64,000 nucleotides of DNA from Pseudomonas orientalis (GTDB lineage Bacteria > Pseudomonadota > Gammaproteobacteria > Pseudomonadales > Pseudomonadaceae). The translations under genes and the position numbers were made by a program. A model generated the notes under the pieces. That model searched no databases, was not told the origin of the DNA, and saw only the letters and a program-made list of their open reading frames with translations. Below, piece after piece: positions 26,627 through 36,712 of this stretch (positions are counted from its first letter, which is position 1; each line of letters begins with the position of its first letter). Location of the stretch: NCBI RefSeq assembly GCF_001439815.1, contig NZ_JYLM01000002.1, positions 1 through 64,000 of the forward strand, given 5' to 3'.

Positions 26627-26715
26627 TGTGGGAGGGGGCTTGCCCCCGATAGCGGTGGGTCAGTCGACATTTACATTGACTGACCCACCGCCATCGGGAG
26701 CAGGCCCCCTCCCAC
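26627..26715. repeat. Element A REPIN, copy 6
   Basis: Inverted REP arms around GTGGGTCAGTCG between levansucrase and the chemoreceptor gene; the right arm has GGGAGCAGGCCCCCTCCCAC. Confidence 0.9.
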
Positions 26716-26847
26716 TTTTTTTACTGCGCTCATCAAGTCCCCGCCCACCGGGCCGATACAAGCTCTAGCCCCCCGAGCGTTCCCGAGCTCGGGGCGTGCA
26801 CGCCTGGTCATCTCAGGACAACGAATAACAATCAAAAAGGGGTAGCC

Positions 26848-28833
26848 ATGACCATATTGCAGCGCGTGATCGGCGGATTTGCGGTGTTGGTGCTGTTGCT
26901 GCTGATCATGGCCGGGATCAGCTATCAGAACACGCAGTCCATCGGCAGTCGCTTGTCCATCATCACCGGCCAGTCGGCGCCGTTGAGCCGGGCCGCCAGT
27001 GAGCTCTACGTGCACATCCTGCGTGCCAACCAGGCGTTGCTGGCCATTCAGATCAGCACCGACCCCAAGCAGATCGAGGACGGCAAGCAGCCGTTCACCG
27101 AGAGCATTGCCCAGTTCACTCAGTTGCTCGACAGCACCGCGGCCTATACCGGCGAGCATGAGGCGCTGCGGGCCAACCTGGCGCAGCAGCGCCAGCAGGT
27201 CGCGGCCTACGCCGAGCAGGCGCAGGGGTTGATGACGTCCCACTTGCAGCATGTGCAGCAGTTGGCGCTGACACGCACACTGCAGGGCTACAGCAGTGCA
27301 CAGGCGATGCAGCTGACCAGCTACTTGCGTGATTACATCGCACAGGCACGCACCGCCGGCGAGCCGCAGCAGGTGGCCGCCGCAGAAAAACTCCTGTTGG
27401 AAGTCAACAAATCCTACGATGGTTTCGCAGCCCACACCGTCACGCCCGCCATTGATAAACTACAGCGCGTGCTCAACCTGCAGGACGAAGTGATCAGCAC
27501 CCGCGCCCAGGCCCTGACGGCGATTGACCCGAGAGTCGGGCGGATCGCCGGCGTCATGGTCAATCGCCTGCTTACGGACCTGACCGCCGCTGACGGCCTG
27601 TTCCAGGCCTATCAGGTGGAGGCCAAGCTCGCCGCGCAGGTTCAGCAACAGCGCACGGCGGTTGACGCGGCGCTCAAAGCCACCCTGGACCGGATTGCCG
27701 AGTTCGGCAGCCAGTCCCTGGAGGTCGCCAACCAGGCCAGTCACTCGGCCAATGCAACCATCGGCACCAGCCGCAGCGTGCTGTTGATCGCCTGTGTGCT
27801 GGCGGTGCTGGCGGCGCTGGCGATTGGTACGTGGGTGGCCTTCAGCCTGCGGCGTCCGCTGGCGGCATTTCGCGACGTGCTCAAGACGCTCACTGCCGGG
27901 GACATGCGGGTCAGTTTCGATGTCAGCCGTAAAGATGAGTTCGGTGAGTTGGGCGGTTACCTGAACGAACTGACCAAGGCCCTGCAGACAACCTTCCGTG
28001 AATTGATCCGTTCTGCCGATGCGCTGGCCGTGACCGCCGGTAGCAACGCCTTGAACAGCGAGCAGACCACCCGTGTGGTGGATGAGCAGAAGGACCGTTT
28101 GCAATCGGCCGCCTCGGCCATGACGCAGATGGAAAGCACGGTCGAGGAGGTGGCTCGGCGCGCGCAGGACACCCGCCAGGCGGTGGACGACACCAGTGAC
28201 CTCACGCACAAGGTGCAGGCGCGCGTGGCCGAGACCATCGTCAATATCCGTCAGCAGGCCGACCAGGTGAACAAAGCCACGCAGGTGACCGATGAGCTGC
28301 AGAAGTACGGGCAGAACATCGAAGGCATCGTGGTGGCCATTCGTACCATTGCCGAACAGACCAACCTGCTGGCCCTGAACGCGGCAATCGAAGCGGCCCG
28401 TGCCGGCGAGCAGGGGCGTGGGTTTGCGGTGGTGGCCGATGAAGTGCGGTCGCTGGCCAGCCGTACCCAGACCTCGACCAGCGAAATCCAGGACATGATC
28501 GGGCTCATGCAGGAAAAAATTCATTCGGTGGTGCAGGTCATGAACGAAAGCCAGGCGCAGTCCAGCCAATGCGTGTCCCTGGCCTCGGGCGCCGGTGACT
28601 TGTTGCTGTCCATGAGCGGCGCGGTCGACAGCATCCGCGACATGAATATCCAGATTGCCGCCGCCACCGTGCAGCAGAGCGCCACGGTGCAGGAAACCAG
28701 TCGGATGGTCATCCAGATCAACGATTCGGCCCAGCAGACGGCCGACGGCGCCGAACAGTCCGCCATCAGCAGCCAGGAGCTGTCGAACATGGCCAAAGTG
28801 CAGCGTGAGCTGCTCCATCATTTCAGCGTTTGA
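26848..28833 (+). CDS. Methyl-accepting chemotaxis protein, probable helical bimodular sensor
   Basis: The 661-residue transducer has TM1 (about 7-27), a roughly 280-residue periplasmic, predicted all-helical region, TM2 (about 311-332, [20 protein letters not shown]), HAMP, and a cytoplasmic signalling hairpin with the [20 protein letters not shown] tip. The sensor is too long for a four-helix TarH bundle and lacks Cache motifs; its size and helicity fit an HBM domain, as in TorS and McpS. A periplasmic binding protein gene starts 17 bases after the stop. Sensing through that protein is therefore likely. Confidence 0.88.
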   Translation: MTILQRVIGGFAVLVLLLLIMAGISYQNTQSIGSRLSIITGQSAPLSRAASELYVHILRANQALLAIQISTDPKQIEDGKQPFTESIAQFTQLLDSTAAYTGEHEALRANLAQQRQQVAAYAEQAQGLMTSHLQHVQQLALTRTLQGYSSAQAMQLTSYLRDYIAQARTAGEPQQVAAAEKLLLEVNKSYDGFAAHTVTPAIDKLQRVLNLQDEVISTRAQALTAIDPRVGRIAGVMVNRLLTDLTAADGLFQAYQVEAKLAAQVQQQRTAVDAALKATLDRIAEFGSQSLEVANQASHSANATIGTSRSVLLIACVLAVLAALAIGTWVAFSLRRPLAAFRDVLKTLTAGDMRVSFDVSRKDEFGELGGYLNELTKALQTTFRELIRSADALAVTAGSNALNSEQTTRVVDEQKDRLQSAASAMTQMESTVEEVARRAQDTRQAVDDTSDLTHKVQARVAETIVNIRQQADQVNKATQVTDELQKYGQNIEGIVVAIRTIAEQTNLLALNAAIEAARAGEQGRGFAVVADEVRSLASRTQTSTSEIQDMIGLMQEKIHSVVQVMNESQAQSSQCVSLASGAGDLLLSMSGAVDSIRDMNIQIAAATVQQSATVQETSRMVIQINDSAQQTADGAEQSAISSQELSNMAKVQRELLHHFSV

Positions 28834-28850
28834 GCCGCAGGAGTCAGAAC

Positions 28851-29771
28851 ATGAAAGCATGGTTGATGCTCGCCCTGGGAGCGACGCTGTTCGTTCCGGG
28901 CTTCGCCCAGGCCGCCACCCCTTTGCTGGGTGTAGGCATGGCAAAGTATGACGATAACTTCCAGACCCTGCTGCGCAACGGGGTGCAGCAACAGGCCGGC
29001 GTCATGAACGCCAATATCTTTATGGAGAATGGCAAGGACAGCGTCGATTTGCAGATGCGCCAGTTCCGCAACCTGGTCAATTCCAAAGTGGATGCGATCA
29101 TCATCGCGATGGTCGATGGCAAAAGTGCCGCGCAGATGATGCAGTTGGCTTCTGACGCCAAGATCCCGCTGGTGTTCGTCAACCGCAACCCGAACCCGGA
29201 AAAGTGGCCGGCGCAGACCGCGTTTGTCGGCTCCAACGAGCTGGAGTCGGGCACGTTGCAGATGGAAGAGCTGGCGCGCCGTGCCGGTTACAAAGGCAAC
29301 GTGGTGATTCTGGTGGGCGACCCGGCCAACGCGTCCTCTTTGATGCGCACCGAAGACGTGGAAAAAGTCGTCGCCAAATACCCGGATATGAAAGTCGTAC
29401 AGAAAAAGGTCGGTAACTGGGAACGTAGCCAGGCCGCCACGATTGTCATTGACTGGGTCAAGCAGGGTGTCGATTTTTCGATCATCGCGGCCAATAACGA
29501 CGAAATGGCGATCGGCGCGATCATGGGGCTGGAAAAGGCCGGCAAGCAGGCCAAGGATTATTGGGTCGGCGGCATCGACGGTACACCGGACGGGTTGAAA
29601 CTGATGGCCGAGGGCAAGATGGCGGTCAGCGTGTTCCAGGACGCCGCCGGCCAGGCCGCCGGCGCCGTGGACACCGCGCTGCGCCTGGTGCGCGGTGAGG
29701 TGCTGGAGTCTGCGGTGGTATGGGTGCCGTTCAAGCTGATCACGCCCGAGAATCGTCAGACGTTTGAATAG
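28851..29771 (+). CDS. Orphan periplasmic sugar-binding protein paired with the chemoreceptor
   Basis: This 306-residue type I binding protein is of the ribose/inositol class. It has a signal peptide (MKAWLMLALGATLFVPGFAQ, cleavage after AQA), then LLGVGMAKYDDNFQTLLRNG, KVDAIIIAMVDGK, IPLVFVNRNPN, NVVILVGDPAN, FSIIAANNDEMAIGAIMGLE and the WVGGIDGTPDGLKLM hinge. No ABC ATPase or permease follows; the only operon partner is the MCP. This points to a sensory rather than transport role, like TorT for TorS. Start 28851 follows GCAGGAG. Confidence 0.87.
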   Translation: MKAWLMLALGATLFVPGFAQAATPLLGVGMAKYDDNFQTLLRNGVQQQAGVMNANIFMENGKDSVDLQMRQFRNLVNSKVDAIIIAMVDGKSAAQMMQLASDAKIPLVFVNRNPNPEKWPAQTAFVGSNELESGTLQMEELARRAGYKGNVVILVGDPANASSLMRTEDVEKVVAKYPDMKVVQKKVGNWERSQAATIVIDWVKQGVDFSIIAANNDEMAIGAIMGLEKAGKQAKDYWVGGIDGTPDGLKLMAEGKMAVSVFQDAAGQAAGAVDTALRLVRGEVLESAVVWVPFKLITPENRQTFE

Positions 29772-29800
29772 GGGCGATCCCACCTTGGAATGCGATCAAC

Positions 29801-29889
29801 TGTGGGAGGGGGCTTGCCCCCGATAGCGGTGGGTCAGATAAATGAATGTTGACTGACCCAACGTCATCGGGGGCAAGCCCCCTCCCACA
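29801..29889. repeat. Element A REPIN, copy 7
   Basis: Inverted REP arms around GTGGGTCAGATAAATG, between the convergent binding-protein and xylH genes. Confidence 0.9.
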
Positions 29890-29918
29890 GGGTTATTCAG
29901 TGTTGGTAGGAAGTGGGT

Positions 29919-31055
29919 TCAGCGCCTTCCCGCCCGTGTACTCACATCCACCCACACCGCCAGCACCAGGATGCTGCCCTTGACGATCATCTGCCAGTAA
30001 CTGTCCACGTCCAGCATCGACATGCCGTTATCCAGGCTGGTAATCACCAGTGCTCCGAGCAATGCGCCATACACCGTGCCCGAGCCGCCGCGCATCGAGG
30101 TGCCGCCGATAAAGCACGCGGCAATTGCGTCCAGTTCGCCCATGTTCCCCGCTGACGGTGAACCGGCGGCCAGGCGGGCGGTGTTGACCAGGCCGGCCAG
30201 CGCGCACATCACGCCCATGATGCCGAAGATCCACAGTTTCACCGCCTGCACGTTGATACCCGACAGCCGCGTCGCCTCCATATTGCTGCCCACCGCATAC
30301 ACCCGGCGGCCGAACACGGTCTGGCTGGTGACGTAGCTGAACACGCCGAGCAGCATCAGCAGCAGCAATACCGGCACCGGGATTCCGTCGTAGCTGTTGA
30401 GGGTGGTGACGAACCCGGCCAGCACTGCGCCGATCAGCACCACGCGCACCACGTCACGTACCAGCGAGTGCGCCGCCAGGCCATGCAGGGCGCGGTTGCG
30501 CCGTTGTTTCCAGGTGAGGAACAAGGTCAGAGCAAACAGCAGAACACCCAGGCCGATGCCCACGGTGTGCGGCAGATAGCCCTGGCCCACGTACACCAGC
30601 GACGGCGACACCGGCGCAATGGTGGTGCCGCCGGTAATCCCCAGCAGGATCCCGCGAAACGCCAGCATCCCGCCAAGGCCGACAATGAACGAAGGGATGC
30701 GCAGATACGCCGTCATATAGCCGTTGGCCAGGCCTATCATCAAACCGCACAACGCCACCAGGCTCAGGTTGGCCAGCAGCGGGATGTGATACACCACGTC
30801 CAGGATCGCCGCCAGCCCGCCGAGCAAGCCCAGCAATGAACCCACCGACAAGTCGATTTCGCCGCTGATGATCACCAGCACCATGCCGCACGCCAGTATC
30901 CCGGTGATGGACATCTGCCGCAGCAGGTTGGACAGGTTGCGCGGCGTGAGGAAGCCACCCTCGGTCTGCCAGCTGAAAAACAGCCAGATGAACGCGACGG
31001 CGATCACCAGGGCGAGCATTTTGTAGCGGGTGAAAAGCTGTTTGACCTGATTCAT
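29919..31055 (-). CDS. xylH: Xylose ABC transporter permease
   Basis: The 378-residue inner-membrane permease of the sugar CUT2/BPD_transp_2 family has about ten helices. It has ISGEIDLSVGSLLGLLGGLA and the AIAACFIGGTSMRGGSGTVY loop that contacts the ATPase. The ATG follows directly after the xylG stop codon, so the two are coupled. With XylF and XylG it imports D-xylose. It is the last gene of the xylose operon; a REPIN separates it from the convergent sensory operon. Confidence 0.93.
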   Translation of the reverse strand: MNQVKQLFTRYKMLALVIAVAFIWLFFSWQTEGGFLTPRNLSNLLRQMSITGILACGMVLVIISGEIDLSVGSLLGLLGGLAAILDVVYHIPLLANLSLVALCGLMIGLANGYMTAYLRIPSFIVGLGGMLAFRGILLGITGGTTIAPVSPSLVYVGQGYLPHTVGIGLGVLLFALTLFLTWKQRRNRALHGLAAHSLVRDVVRVVLIGAVLAGFVTTLNSYDGIPVPVLLLLMLLGVFSYVTSQTVFGRRVYAVGSNMEATRLSGINVQAVKLWIFGIMGVMCALAGLVNTARLAAGSPSAGNMGELDAIAACFIGGTSMRGGSGTVYGALLGALVITSLDNGMSMLDVDSYWQMIVKGSILVLAVWVDVSTRAGRR

Positions 31056-32600
31056 CTACGCGGTCTTCCGATCGTTATTATTGTGGCTGAGCGCAGCGGC
31101 GAGTACCTGTTCCTGGGTGAGCCCCTGATTGATGAAGTCGCCACGCAACTGGCCGTCGCCGATCACCAGCACGCGGTTCGACACGCCGAGCACTTCGGCG
31201 AGTTCCGACGACACCATGATGATCGCCACGCCTTCGGCCGCCAGCGCGCCCATCAGTTTGTAGATCTCGTACTTGGCGCCCACATCCACCCCGCGCGTGG
31301 GCTCATCCAGAATCAGTACCTTGGGCTTGGTCATCAGCATTTTTGCCAGCACGGCCTTTTGCTGGTTGCCACCTGAGAGGCTGGTAATCGGCAGAAACGG
31401 GCTGGCGGTTTTCAGGTGCATGCGGGCGATCTGTTGATCGATGCTGCCCAGTTCGGCTTCGGCGTCGATGCGGGTCAGGTGGGCATAGCTGTCGAGCACC
31501 GCCAGGGTGATGTTCTGGCCCACGCCCAGGTCGGGAATGATGCCCTGGCGCTTGCGGTCCTCGGGTACCATGCACAGCCCGGCGCGGATCGACTTGAGCG
31601 GTGTGCGCGTGTCGATCACCTTGCCTTCCAGCCACACTTCGCAGCTATAGCGCCCGGGGTAGGCGCCGAACAGTGCCGACACCAGCTCCGTGCGCCCGGC
31701 GCCGACCAGCCCGGCAATGCCGAGGATTTCGCCACGCCTGAGCACGAAGGAAACATCGTCAACGCGTTTGCGCCTGGGGTTGTCGACGTCGTAGCAGGTG
31801 ACGTTGCGCGCCTCGAACATCACCTCGCCCACCTCATGGGGTTCGGTGGGGTAGAGGTTGCTCATCTCGCGGCCGACCATCTGGGTGATGATCTGCGCAA
31901 TGTCCATGTCGGCCATGGCGGTGGTTGCGATGTGCTTGCCGTCACGAATCACGGCGATGGTGTCGCACACGGCCGCCACTTCATCGAGCTTGTGCGAGAT
32001 GTACACGCAGGCCACACCCTTGGCCTTGAGGTCGCGGATGATGTCGAGCAATACCTCGATTTCCGAGCGGGTCAGGGCCGAGGAGGGCTCGTCCAGGATC
32101 AGCAGCCGCGCCTGCTTGTTCAAGGCCTTGGCGATCTCCACCAACTGCTGGTAGCCACCGCCGTACTGCGACACCGGCAGCGCCACATTCATGTCCGGCA
32201 CCTTGAGTTCACGCATCAACGCCTCGGCGCGGTGCAGCATCGCCGGGTAATTCATACGCCCACCGGGCAGGGTCAGCTCGTGGCCCATGAAGATGTTCTC
32301 GGCCACCGACAGGTCGGGCACCAGGGTCAGTTCCTGGTGGATGATGACGATGCCGGCGGCTTCGGTTTCGCTGATCGACTGGGCCCTGAGCGGCTGCCCG
32401 TCCCAGAGGATTTCGCCCTCCCAGGTGCCGTACGGGTAGACCGCCGACAGCACCTTCATCAAGGTGGATTTGCCGGCGCCGTTTTCGCCGCACAACCCGA
32501 CGCACTCGCCGGGCCGTACCTTGATGTCGATGCCGTTGAGGGCGTTGACACCGCCAAAGCTTTTGACGATGCCGTTCATTTGCAGCAGGTAGTCGGACAT
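31056..32600 (-). CDS. xylG: Xylose ABC transporter ATPase
   Basis: The 514-residue double-ATPase protein of CUT2 importers has a first Walker A in [14 protein letters not shown], the signature [16 protein letters not shown] with Walker [14 protein letters not shown], and a degenerate second Walker A ([14 protein letters not shown]) with a second signature, [16 protein letters not shown], before [13 protein letters not shown]. The asymmetry between the two halves is normal for RbsA/XylG. It lies between xylF, separated by an element B repeat, and xylH. Confidence 0.94.
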   Translation of the reverse strand: MSDYLLQMNGIVKSFGGVNALNGIDIKVRPGECVGLCGENGAGKSTLMKVLSAVYPYGTWEGEILWDGQPLRAQSISETEAAGIVIIHQELTLVPDLSVAENIFMGHELTLPGGRMNYPAMLHRAEALMRELKVPDMNVALPVSQYGGGYQQLVEIAKALNKQARLLILDEPSSALTRSEIEVLLDIIRDLKAKGVACVYISHKLDEVAAVCDTIAVIRDGKHIATTAMADMDIAQIITQMVGREMSNLYPTEPHEVGEVMFEARNVTCYDVDNPRRKRVDDVSFVLRRGEILGIAGLVGAGRTELVSALFGAYPGRYSCEVWLEGKVIDTRTPLKSIRAGLCMVPEDRKRQGIIPDLGVGQNITLAVLDSYAHLTRIDAEAELGSIDQQIARMHLKTASPFLPITSLSGGNQQKAVLAKMLMTKPKVLILDEPTRGVDVGAKYEIYKLMGALAAEGVAIIMVSSELAEVLGVSNRVLVIGDGQLRGDFINQGLTQEQVLAAALSHNNNDRKTA

Positions 32601-32636
32601 GGGAAAGGCTCACACAAAAAGGCTGACCCCCACCCC

Positions 32637-32736
32637 TGTAGGAGCGAGCTTGCTCGTGAAAAACGTCAACGATAATGCGCGCTTCCTGGATAAACGCGGC
32701 GCTCTCGGGTTTTTCGCGAGCAAGCTCGCTCCTACA
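32637..32736. repeat. Element B repeat, copy 2 (xylF-xylG gap)
   Basis: Same sequence class as 225-324. It lies inside the xylose operon between xylF and xylG and could form a stable hairpin in the polycistronic RNA. Confidence 0.9.
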
Positions 32737-32763
32737 GGGAGCGAGGTTTTATCGAGGCCATCA

Positions 32764-33765
32764 TCATTGCCCGGCGATCTGCTCTTTGGTGTAGAACCCG
32801 TCCTTCTCCAGCACGTCGATATTGGCCTTGGTCAGCGGCGTCGGGGTGAGCAGGATGGTGTCGACCTGCTTGCTGCCATTGTCGTACTGCGAGCTGTAGG
32901 TGGGTTTTTCATTGCGCGCCAACTGCACCGAGAGTTTGGCCGCCTCGGTGGCGATCAGCTTGAGCGGCTTGTAGACGGTCATGGTCTGGGTGCCGTCGAT
33001 CACGCGCTTGATCGCCGCGAGGTCCGCGTCCTGGCCGGAAATCGGCACCTTGCCCGCCAGTTTCTGCGCGGCCAGGGCCTGGATCGCACCGCCGGCGGTG
33101 GCGTCGTTGGAGGCGACGATGGCGTCGATCTTGTTGTTGTTCCGGGTCAGGGCGTTTTCGACGATGCTCAGGGCTTCGGTGGGGTTCCACTCTTTCACCC
33201 ATTGCTGGCCGACAATCTTGATGTCGCCCTTGTCGATGGCCGGTTGCAGCACCTTCATCTGGCCTTCGCGCAGCACCTTGGCGTTGTTGTCGGTGGGCGC
33301 GCCGCCGAGCAGGAAGTAATTGCCCTTGGGCGCGGCTTGCAGCACGCCGCTGGCCTGCATCTCGCCGACTTTTTCGTTATCGAAGGAGATGTAGGCGTCG
33401 ATGTCCGCATTGAGGATCAGGCGGTCATAGGAGACCACCTTGATTCCGGCCTTCTTCGCTTCGGCCACCGCGTTGGTGAGCACCGTGGCATTGAACGGCA
33501 CGATCACGATCACATCGACGCCCCGGGAGATCAGGTTTTCGATCTGGGAGATTTGCTTCTGCTCGTTGGCATCAGCGGACTGCACGAACACCTTGGCATC
33601 GAGTTTTTCCGCCGCGGCGACGAAGTAGTCGCGGTCACGGGACCAGCGCTCCAGGCGCAGGTCGTCGATGGAGAAACCGATTTTCGGGTGAGCCGAATCG
33701 GCCATCACCGGCAGGGCGAGCAGGGCCAGGGCAGTGGCGAGCAGCGTACGTTTGAATGACTTCAT
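32764..33765 (-). CDS. xylF: D-xylose-binding periplasmic protein
   Basis: This 333-residue type I sugar-binding protein has a signal peptide (MKSFKRTLLATALALLALPV, cleavage near MADSAHP). XylF features: IGFSIDDLRLERWSRDRDYF, NLISRGVDVIVIVPFNATVL, VVSYDRLILNADIDAYISFD, IVASNDATAGGAIQAL and ISGQDADLAAIKRVIDGTQT. It delivers D-xylose to XylGH. Start 33765 is chosen for the signal peptide and the GGTGCG upstream; an in-frame extension has no support. Both sides carry element B repeats, which may favour high XylF levels. Confidence 0.94.
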   Translation of the reverse strand: MKSFKRTLLATALALLALPVMADSAHPKIGFSIDDLRLERWSRDRDYFVAAAEKLDAKVFVQSADANEQKQISQIENLISRGVDVIVIVPFNATVLTNAVAEAKKAGIKVVSYDRLILNADIDAYISFDNEKVGEMQASGVLQAAPKGNYFLLGGAPTDNNAKVLREGQMKVLQPAIDKGDIKIVGQQWVKEWNPTEALSIVENALTRNNNKIDAIVASNDATAGGAIQALAAQKLAGKVPISGQDADLAAIKRVIDGTQTMTVYKPLKLIATEAAKLSVQLARNEKPTYSSQYDNGSKQVDTILLTPTPLTKANIDVLEKDGFYTKEQIAGQ

Positions 33766-33877
33766 GGTGGTGCGTCCTTTTATTGTTGTTGGAAAAGACA
33801 CAGCGTGGTGCGGGTTCAACTGTAGAGCGTCATTCGACGCCCGGTGCAAAGATTTGTCGCGCAAATGTCACTGCCCT

Positions 33878-33976
33878 TGTAGGAGCGAGCTTGCTCGCGA
33901 AGAACGTCAACGATAACGCGAGACACCGGGTTAACCGTGTCGTTCTGGCGTTCTTCGCGAGCAAGCTCGCTCCTAC
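33878..33976. repeat. Element B repeat, copy 3 (xylA-xylF gap)
   Basis: A B repeat in the same orientation as 32637-32736, ending 10 bases after the xylA stop. The two copies bracket xylF. Confidence 0.9.
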
Positions 33977-33985
33977 AGAGGGGCG

Positions 33986-35302
33986 TCAGGTGTAGATAAA
34001 CCGATTCACGATACCTTCCAGCATCTCCTGCCGACCGCTCACGGCCTGCGGGTCCAGTTCGTTGGCAAACGCATGCTCGGCCAGGGATTGCAGGCTGAAC
34101 TCGCCTGCCAGTACGGCTTTGCCCAGCGGCTGCTGCCAGCCGGCGTAGCGCTGGTCCTTGAACTGTTGCAGCCGGTCGTTCTGCACCATGGCGGCCGCGC
34201 GTTCCAGGGCCAGGGCCAACACATCCATCGCCGCGACGTGGCCGTGAAACAGGTCCACATCGTCCAGGCTCTGGCGGCGCACCTTGGAATCGAAATTGTA
34301 GCCGCCGTTCCTGAATCCGCCGGCCTTTAGGATTTCATAGGTGGCCAGGGTCATTTCCTCGACGCTGTTGGGGAACTGGTCGGTGTCCCAGCCGTTCTGC
34401 GGGTCGCCACGGTTGGCGTCGATGCTGCCGAAGATCCCCAGGGACACGGCGGTGGCAATCTCATGGTGAAAGCTGTGCCCGGCCAGCGTCGCATGGTTGG
34501 CCTCGATATTGACCTTGATCTCGTGCTCCAGGCCGTACTCATGGAGGAAGCCGAACACCGTGGCGCTGTCGTAATCGTACTGGTGCTTGGTCGGCTCCTG
34601 GGGCTTGGGCTCGATCAGCAGGTCGCCGGTAAAGCCGATCTTGTGCTTGTGCTCCACCACCATGCGCATGAACCGGCCGAGCTGTTCACGTTCGCGCTTG
34701 AGGTCGGTGTTGAGCAGGGTTTCATAGCCTTCGCGGCCACCCCACAGCACATAGTTGGAACCCTTGAGCCGCAGCGTGGCGTTCATCGCGCTGAACACCT
34801 GGGCAGCGGCGTAGGCGAACACCTCAGGGTCGGGGTTGCTCGCGGCGCCGGCGGCAAAACGCGGGTTGCTGAAGCAATTGGCGGTGCCCCACAGCAGCTT
34901 GATGCCGGTCTGTTCCTGATGACGCTCCAGGTGATCGACCATCTGCGCAAAGTGGTTGCGGTACTCCTTGAGCGAACTGCCTTCGGGCGCCACGTCGGTG
35001 TCGTGAAAACTGTAGTAGTCGATACCCAGCTTGGAGAAAAACTCAAAGGCCGCCTCCGCCTTGCCGATGGCCAACTCCATCGGATCGCCGCTGCGCTGCC
35101 ACGGACGCTTGAAGGTGCCCACCCCAAACATATCCGCCCCCGGCCACACAAAGGTGTGCCAGTAACAGGCGGCCATGCGCAGGTGCTCGCGCATGGGCTT
35201 GCCGAGGATCAGCTTGTTGGCGTCGTAGTGACGAAAGGCGAGGGGAGCGTCGCTGGCAGGGCCTTCGAAGCGAACCTGCTCGACACCGGGGAAGTACGGC
35301 AT
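33986..35302 (-). CDS. xylA: Xylose isomerase
   Basis: The 438-residue TIM-barrel isomerase converts D-xylose to D-xylulose. Key features: [17 protein letters not shown] (Trp/Phe pocket), [13 protein letters not shown] (catalytic His), [34 protein letters not shown] (metal Glu and Lys), [20 protein letters not shown], and [19 protein letters not shown] with metal-binding aspartates. Length is typical of class II enzymes. It is the first gene of the xylA-xylF-xylG-xylH run, divergent from xylR. No xylB kinase is in the window, so that step is encoded elsewhere. Confidence 0.96.
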   Translation of the reverse strand: MPYFPGVEQVRFEGPASDAPLAFRHYDANKLILGKPMREHLRMAACYWHTFVWPGADMFGVGTFKRPWQRSGDPMELAIGKAEAAFEFFSKLGIDYYSFHDTDVAPEGSSLKEYRNHFAQMVDHLERHQEQTGIKLLWGTANCFSNPRFAAGAASNPDPEVFAYAAAQVFSAMNATLRLKGSNYVLWGGREGYETLLNTDLKREREQLGRFMRMVVEHKHKIGFTGDLLIEPKPQEPTKHQYDYDSATVFGFLHEYGLEHEIKVNIEANHATLAGHSFHHEIATAVSLGIFGSIDANRGDPQNGWDTDQFPNSVEEMTLATYEILKAGGFRNGGYNFDSKVRRQSLDDVDLFHGHVAAMDVLALALERAAAMVQNDRLQQFKDQRYAGWQQPLGKAVLAGEFSLQSLAEHAFANELDPQAVSGRQEMLEGIVNRFIYT

Positions 35303-35368
35303 GGCGTTTTCCTTATTGTTCTTGGCGGTGTCTGGATACTAGCAATGGCACCGGGGCTGCTGATTATG

Positions 35369-35395
35369 AAAATCACCAAGGGGTGGTGCGATTTT
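35369..35395. promoter_or_regulatory. Candidate XylR operator
   Basis: In the 139-base xylA/xylR gap, AAAATCACC and GGTGCGATTTT form an imperfect inverted repeat. It is well placed to control xylA, but I cannot match it to a known XylR consensus. Confidence 0.35.
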
Positions 35396-35441
35396 GTGCA
35401 GTCGGGTCTAACCTGTCTCAACCGGCCCCAGGACAAAAACA

Positions 35442-36617
35442 ATGAAAACCCTACCGCCCGTGCACCGCATCGCCTTGCTCTTCAACGGCAGCAAAATCTA
35501 CGACCGTGGCATCATCGCCGGCATCGGCAATTACCTGAGCAGCACCCGCGCGTCCTGGGATTTGTTCCTGGAGGAGGATTTTCTCTGTCGCCTGCGCGGC
35601 ATCGAGCGTTGGCAGGGCGACGGGATCATTGCCGACTTCGACGACCCGCTGATCGGCGAGGCGTTGGCCGGCAGTCGAATACCGGTGGTGGCGGTGGGCG
35701 GGTCGTATGCGGACGTCAGCCTGTACCCCAAGGGCATTCCCTATGTGGCGACCGATAACCATGCCCTGATGAAGCTGGCCTACGAGCACCTGATCGAGGC
35801 GGGGTTGACGCGGTTTGCCTGTTTCAGCCTGCCCGAAGCCCAGGCCAATCGCTGGGCCCAGGAGCGTGAGAAGGCGTTTCGCGGGTTGATGCAGCGCGAT
35901 GGTTTGCAGGTGGAGATCTATCGCGGCCTGGGGACCAGCGCGCCGTTGTGGGACAGCGCGGTAGAGCAGCAGATTGCCTGGCTGCACAGCCTGCCCAAGC
36001 CCATCGGCATTATCGCGGTGACCGACGCCCGTGCCCGGCAGCTGTTGCAGGCCTGCCTGACAGCGGGCATTGCGGTGCCGGAAGAGGTGGCGTTGATCGG
36101 CATCGACAACGACCCGCTGACCCGCACGCTGACGCGGGTGCCGCTCAGTTCGGTGATCCAGGGCACCGAAACCATGGGCCGCACCGCCGCCGCGCTGCTG
36201 CACCAGATGTTGCATGGCAAGCCCTGTGCCGGCACGCAGGTGCTGGTGCCGCCGGACGCGATCAACGTGCAGGCCTCCAGCCTGCATCAACCGTTGGGCA
36301 ACCCTTATGTGATGCAGGCGCTGCTGTTTATCCGCCAGTACGCCTGCCAGGGCATCAAGACCGCCCAGGTGGCGGCGTATGTCGGGGTGTCGCGTTCATC
36401 GTTGGAGTCGCACTTTCGCAAGGTGCGCGGCTGCAGCGTGCATGACGAGATCCTGCGCTTCAAACTTGCCGCCGCCGCCAAGGGCCTGGAAAACCAGGCC
36501 CTTGCGATTGCCGATATTGCGCAGACCTGCGGGTTCACCTCGGCGCAATACCTGCACACGGTGTTTCGCCGCGAGTTCGGGTGTACGCCCAGGCAGTACC
36601 AGCAGGGCGCGGCCTAG
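35442..36617 (+). CDS. xylR: XylR xylose-responsive AraC-type regulator
   Basis: The 391-residue regulator has an N-terminal LacI/periplasmic-binding-like ligand domain (about 8-280; HRIALLFNGSKIYDRGIIAG, DGIIADFDDPLIGEAL, VALIGIDNDPLTRTLTRVPL) and a C-terminal AraC domain with two helix-turn-helix motifs (TAQVAAYVGVSRSSLESHF; IADIAQTCGFTSAQYLHTVF). The binding-protein/AraC fusion is characteristic of XylR, which activates xyl genes when xylose is bound. It is divergent from xylA, matching that role. Confidence 0.93.
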   Translation: MKTLPPVHRIALLFNGSKIYDRGIIAGIGNYLSSTRASWDLFLEEDFLCRLRGIERWQGDGIIADFDDPLIGEALAGSRIPVVAVGGSYADVSLYPKGIPYVATDNHALMKLAYEHLIEAGLTRFACFSLPEAQANRWAQEREKAFRGLMQRDGLQVEIYRGLGTSAPLWDSAVEQQIAWLHSLPKPIGIIAVTDARARQLLQACLTAGIAVPEEVALIGIDNDPLTRTLTRVPLSSVIQGTETMGRTAAALLHQMLHGKPCAGTQVLVPPDAINVQASSLHQPLGNPYVMQALLFIRQYACQGIKTAQVAAYVGVSRSSLESHFRKVRGCSVHDEILRFKLAAAAKGLENQALAIADIAQTCGFTSAQYLHTVFRREFGCTPRQYQQGAA

Positions 36618-36673
36618 AGCAGGCGCCCAAGGGACGTATGAGCAGCAGGGTTCATGCGGGATTTTCCAGGCAC

Positions 36674-36700
36674 AAAAGCGCGGTGCGGGCGCACCGCGCT
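36674..36700 (-). terminator. Terminator of gcd
   Basis: AGCGCGGTGCG (36677-36687) pairs with CGCACCGCGCT (36690-36700); on the minus strand the stem is followed by TTTT. It lies 13 bases after the gcd stop and also faces the xylR end. Confidence 0.8.
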
Positions 36701-36712
36701 GACAAGGGGTTG

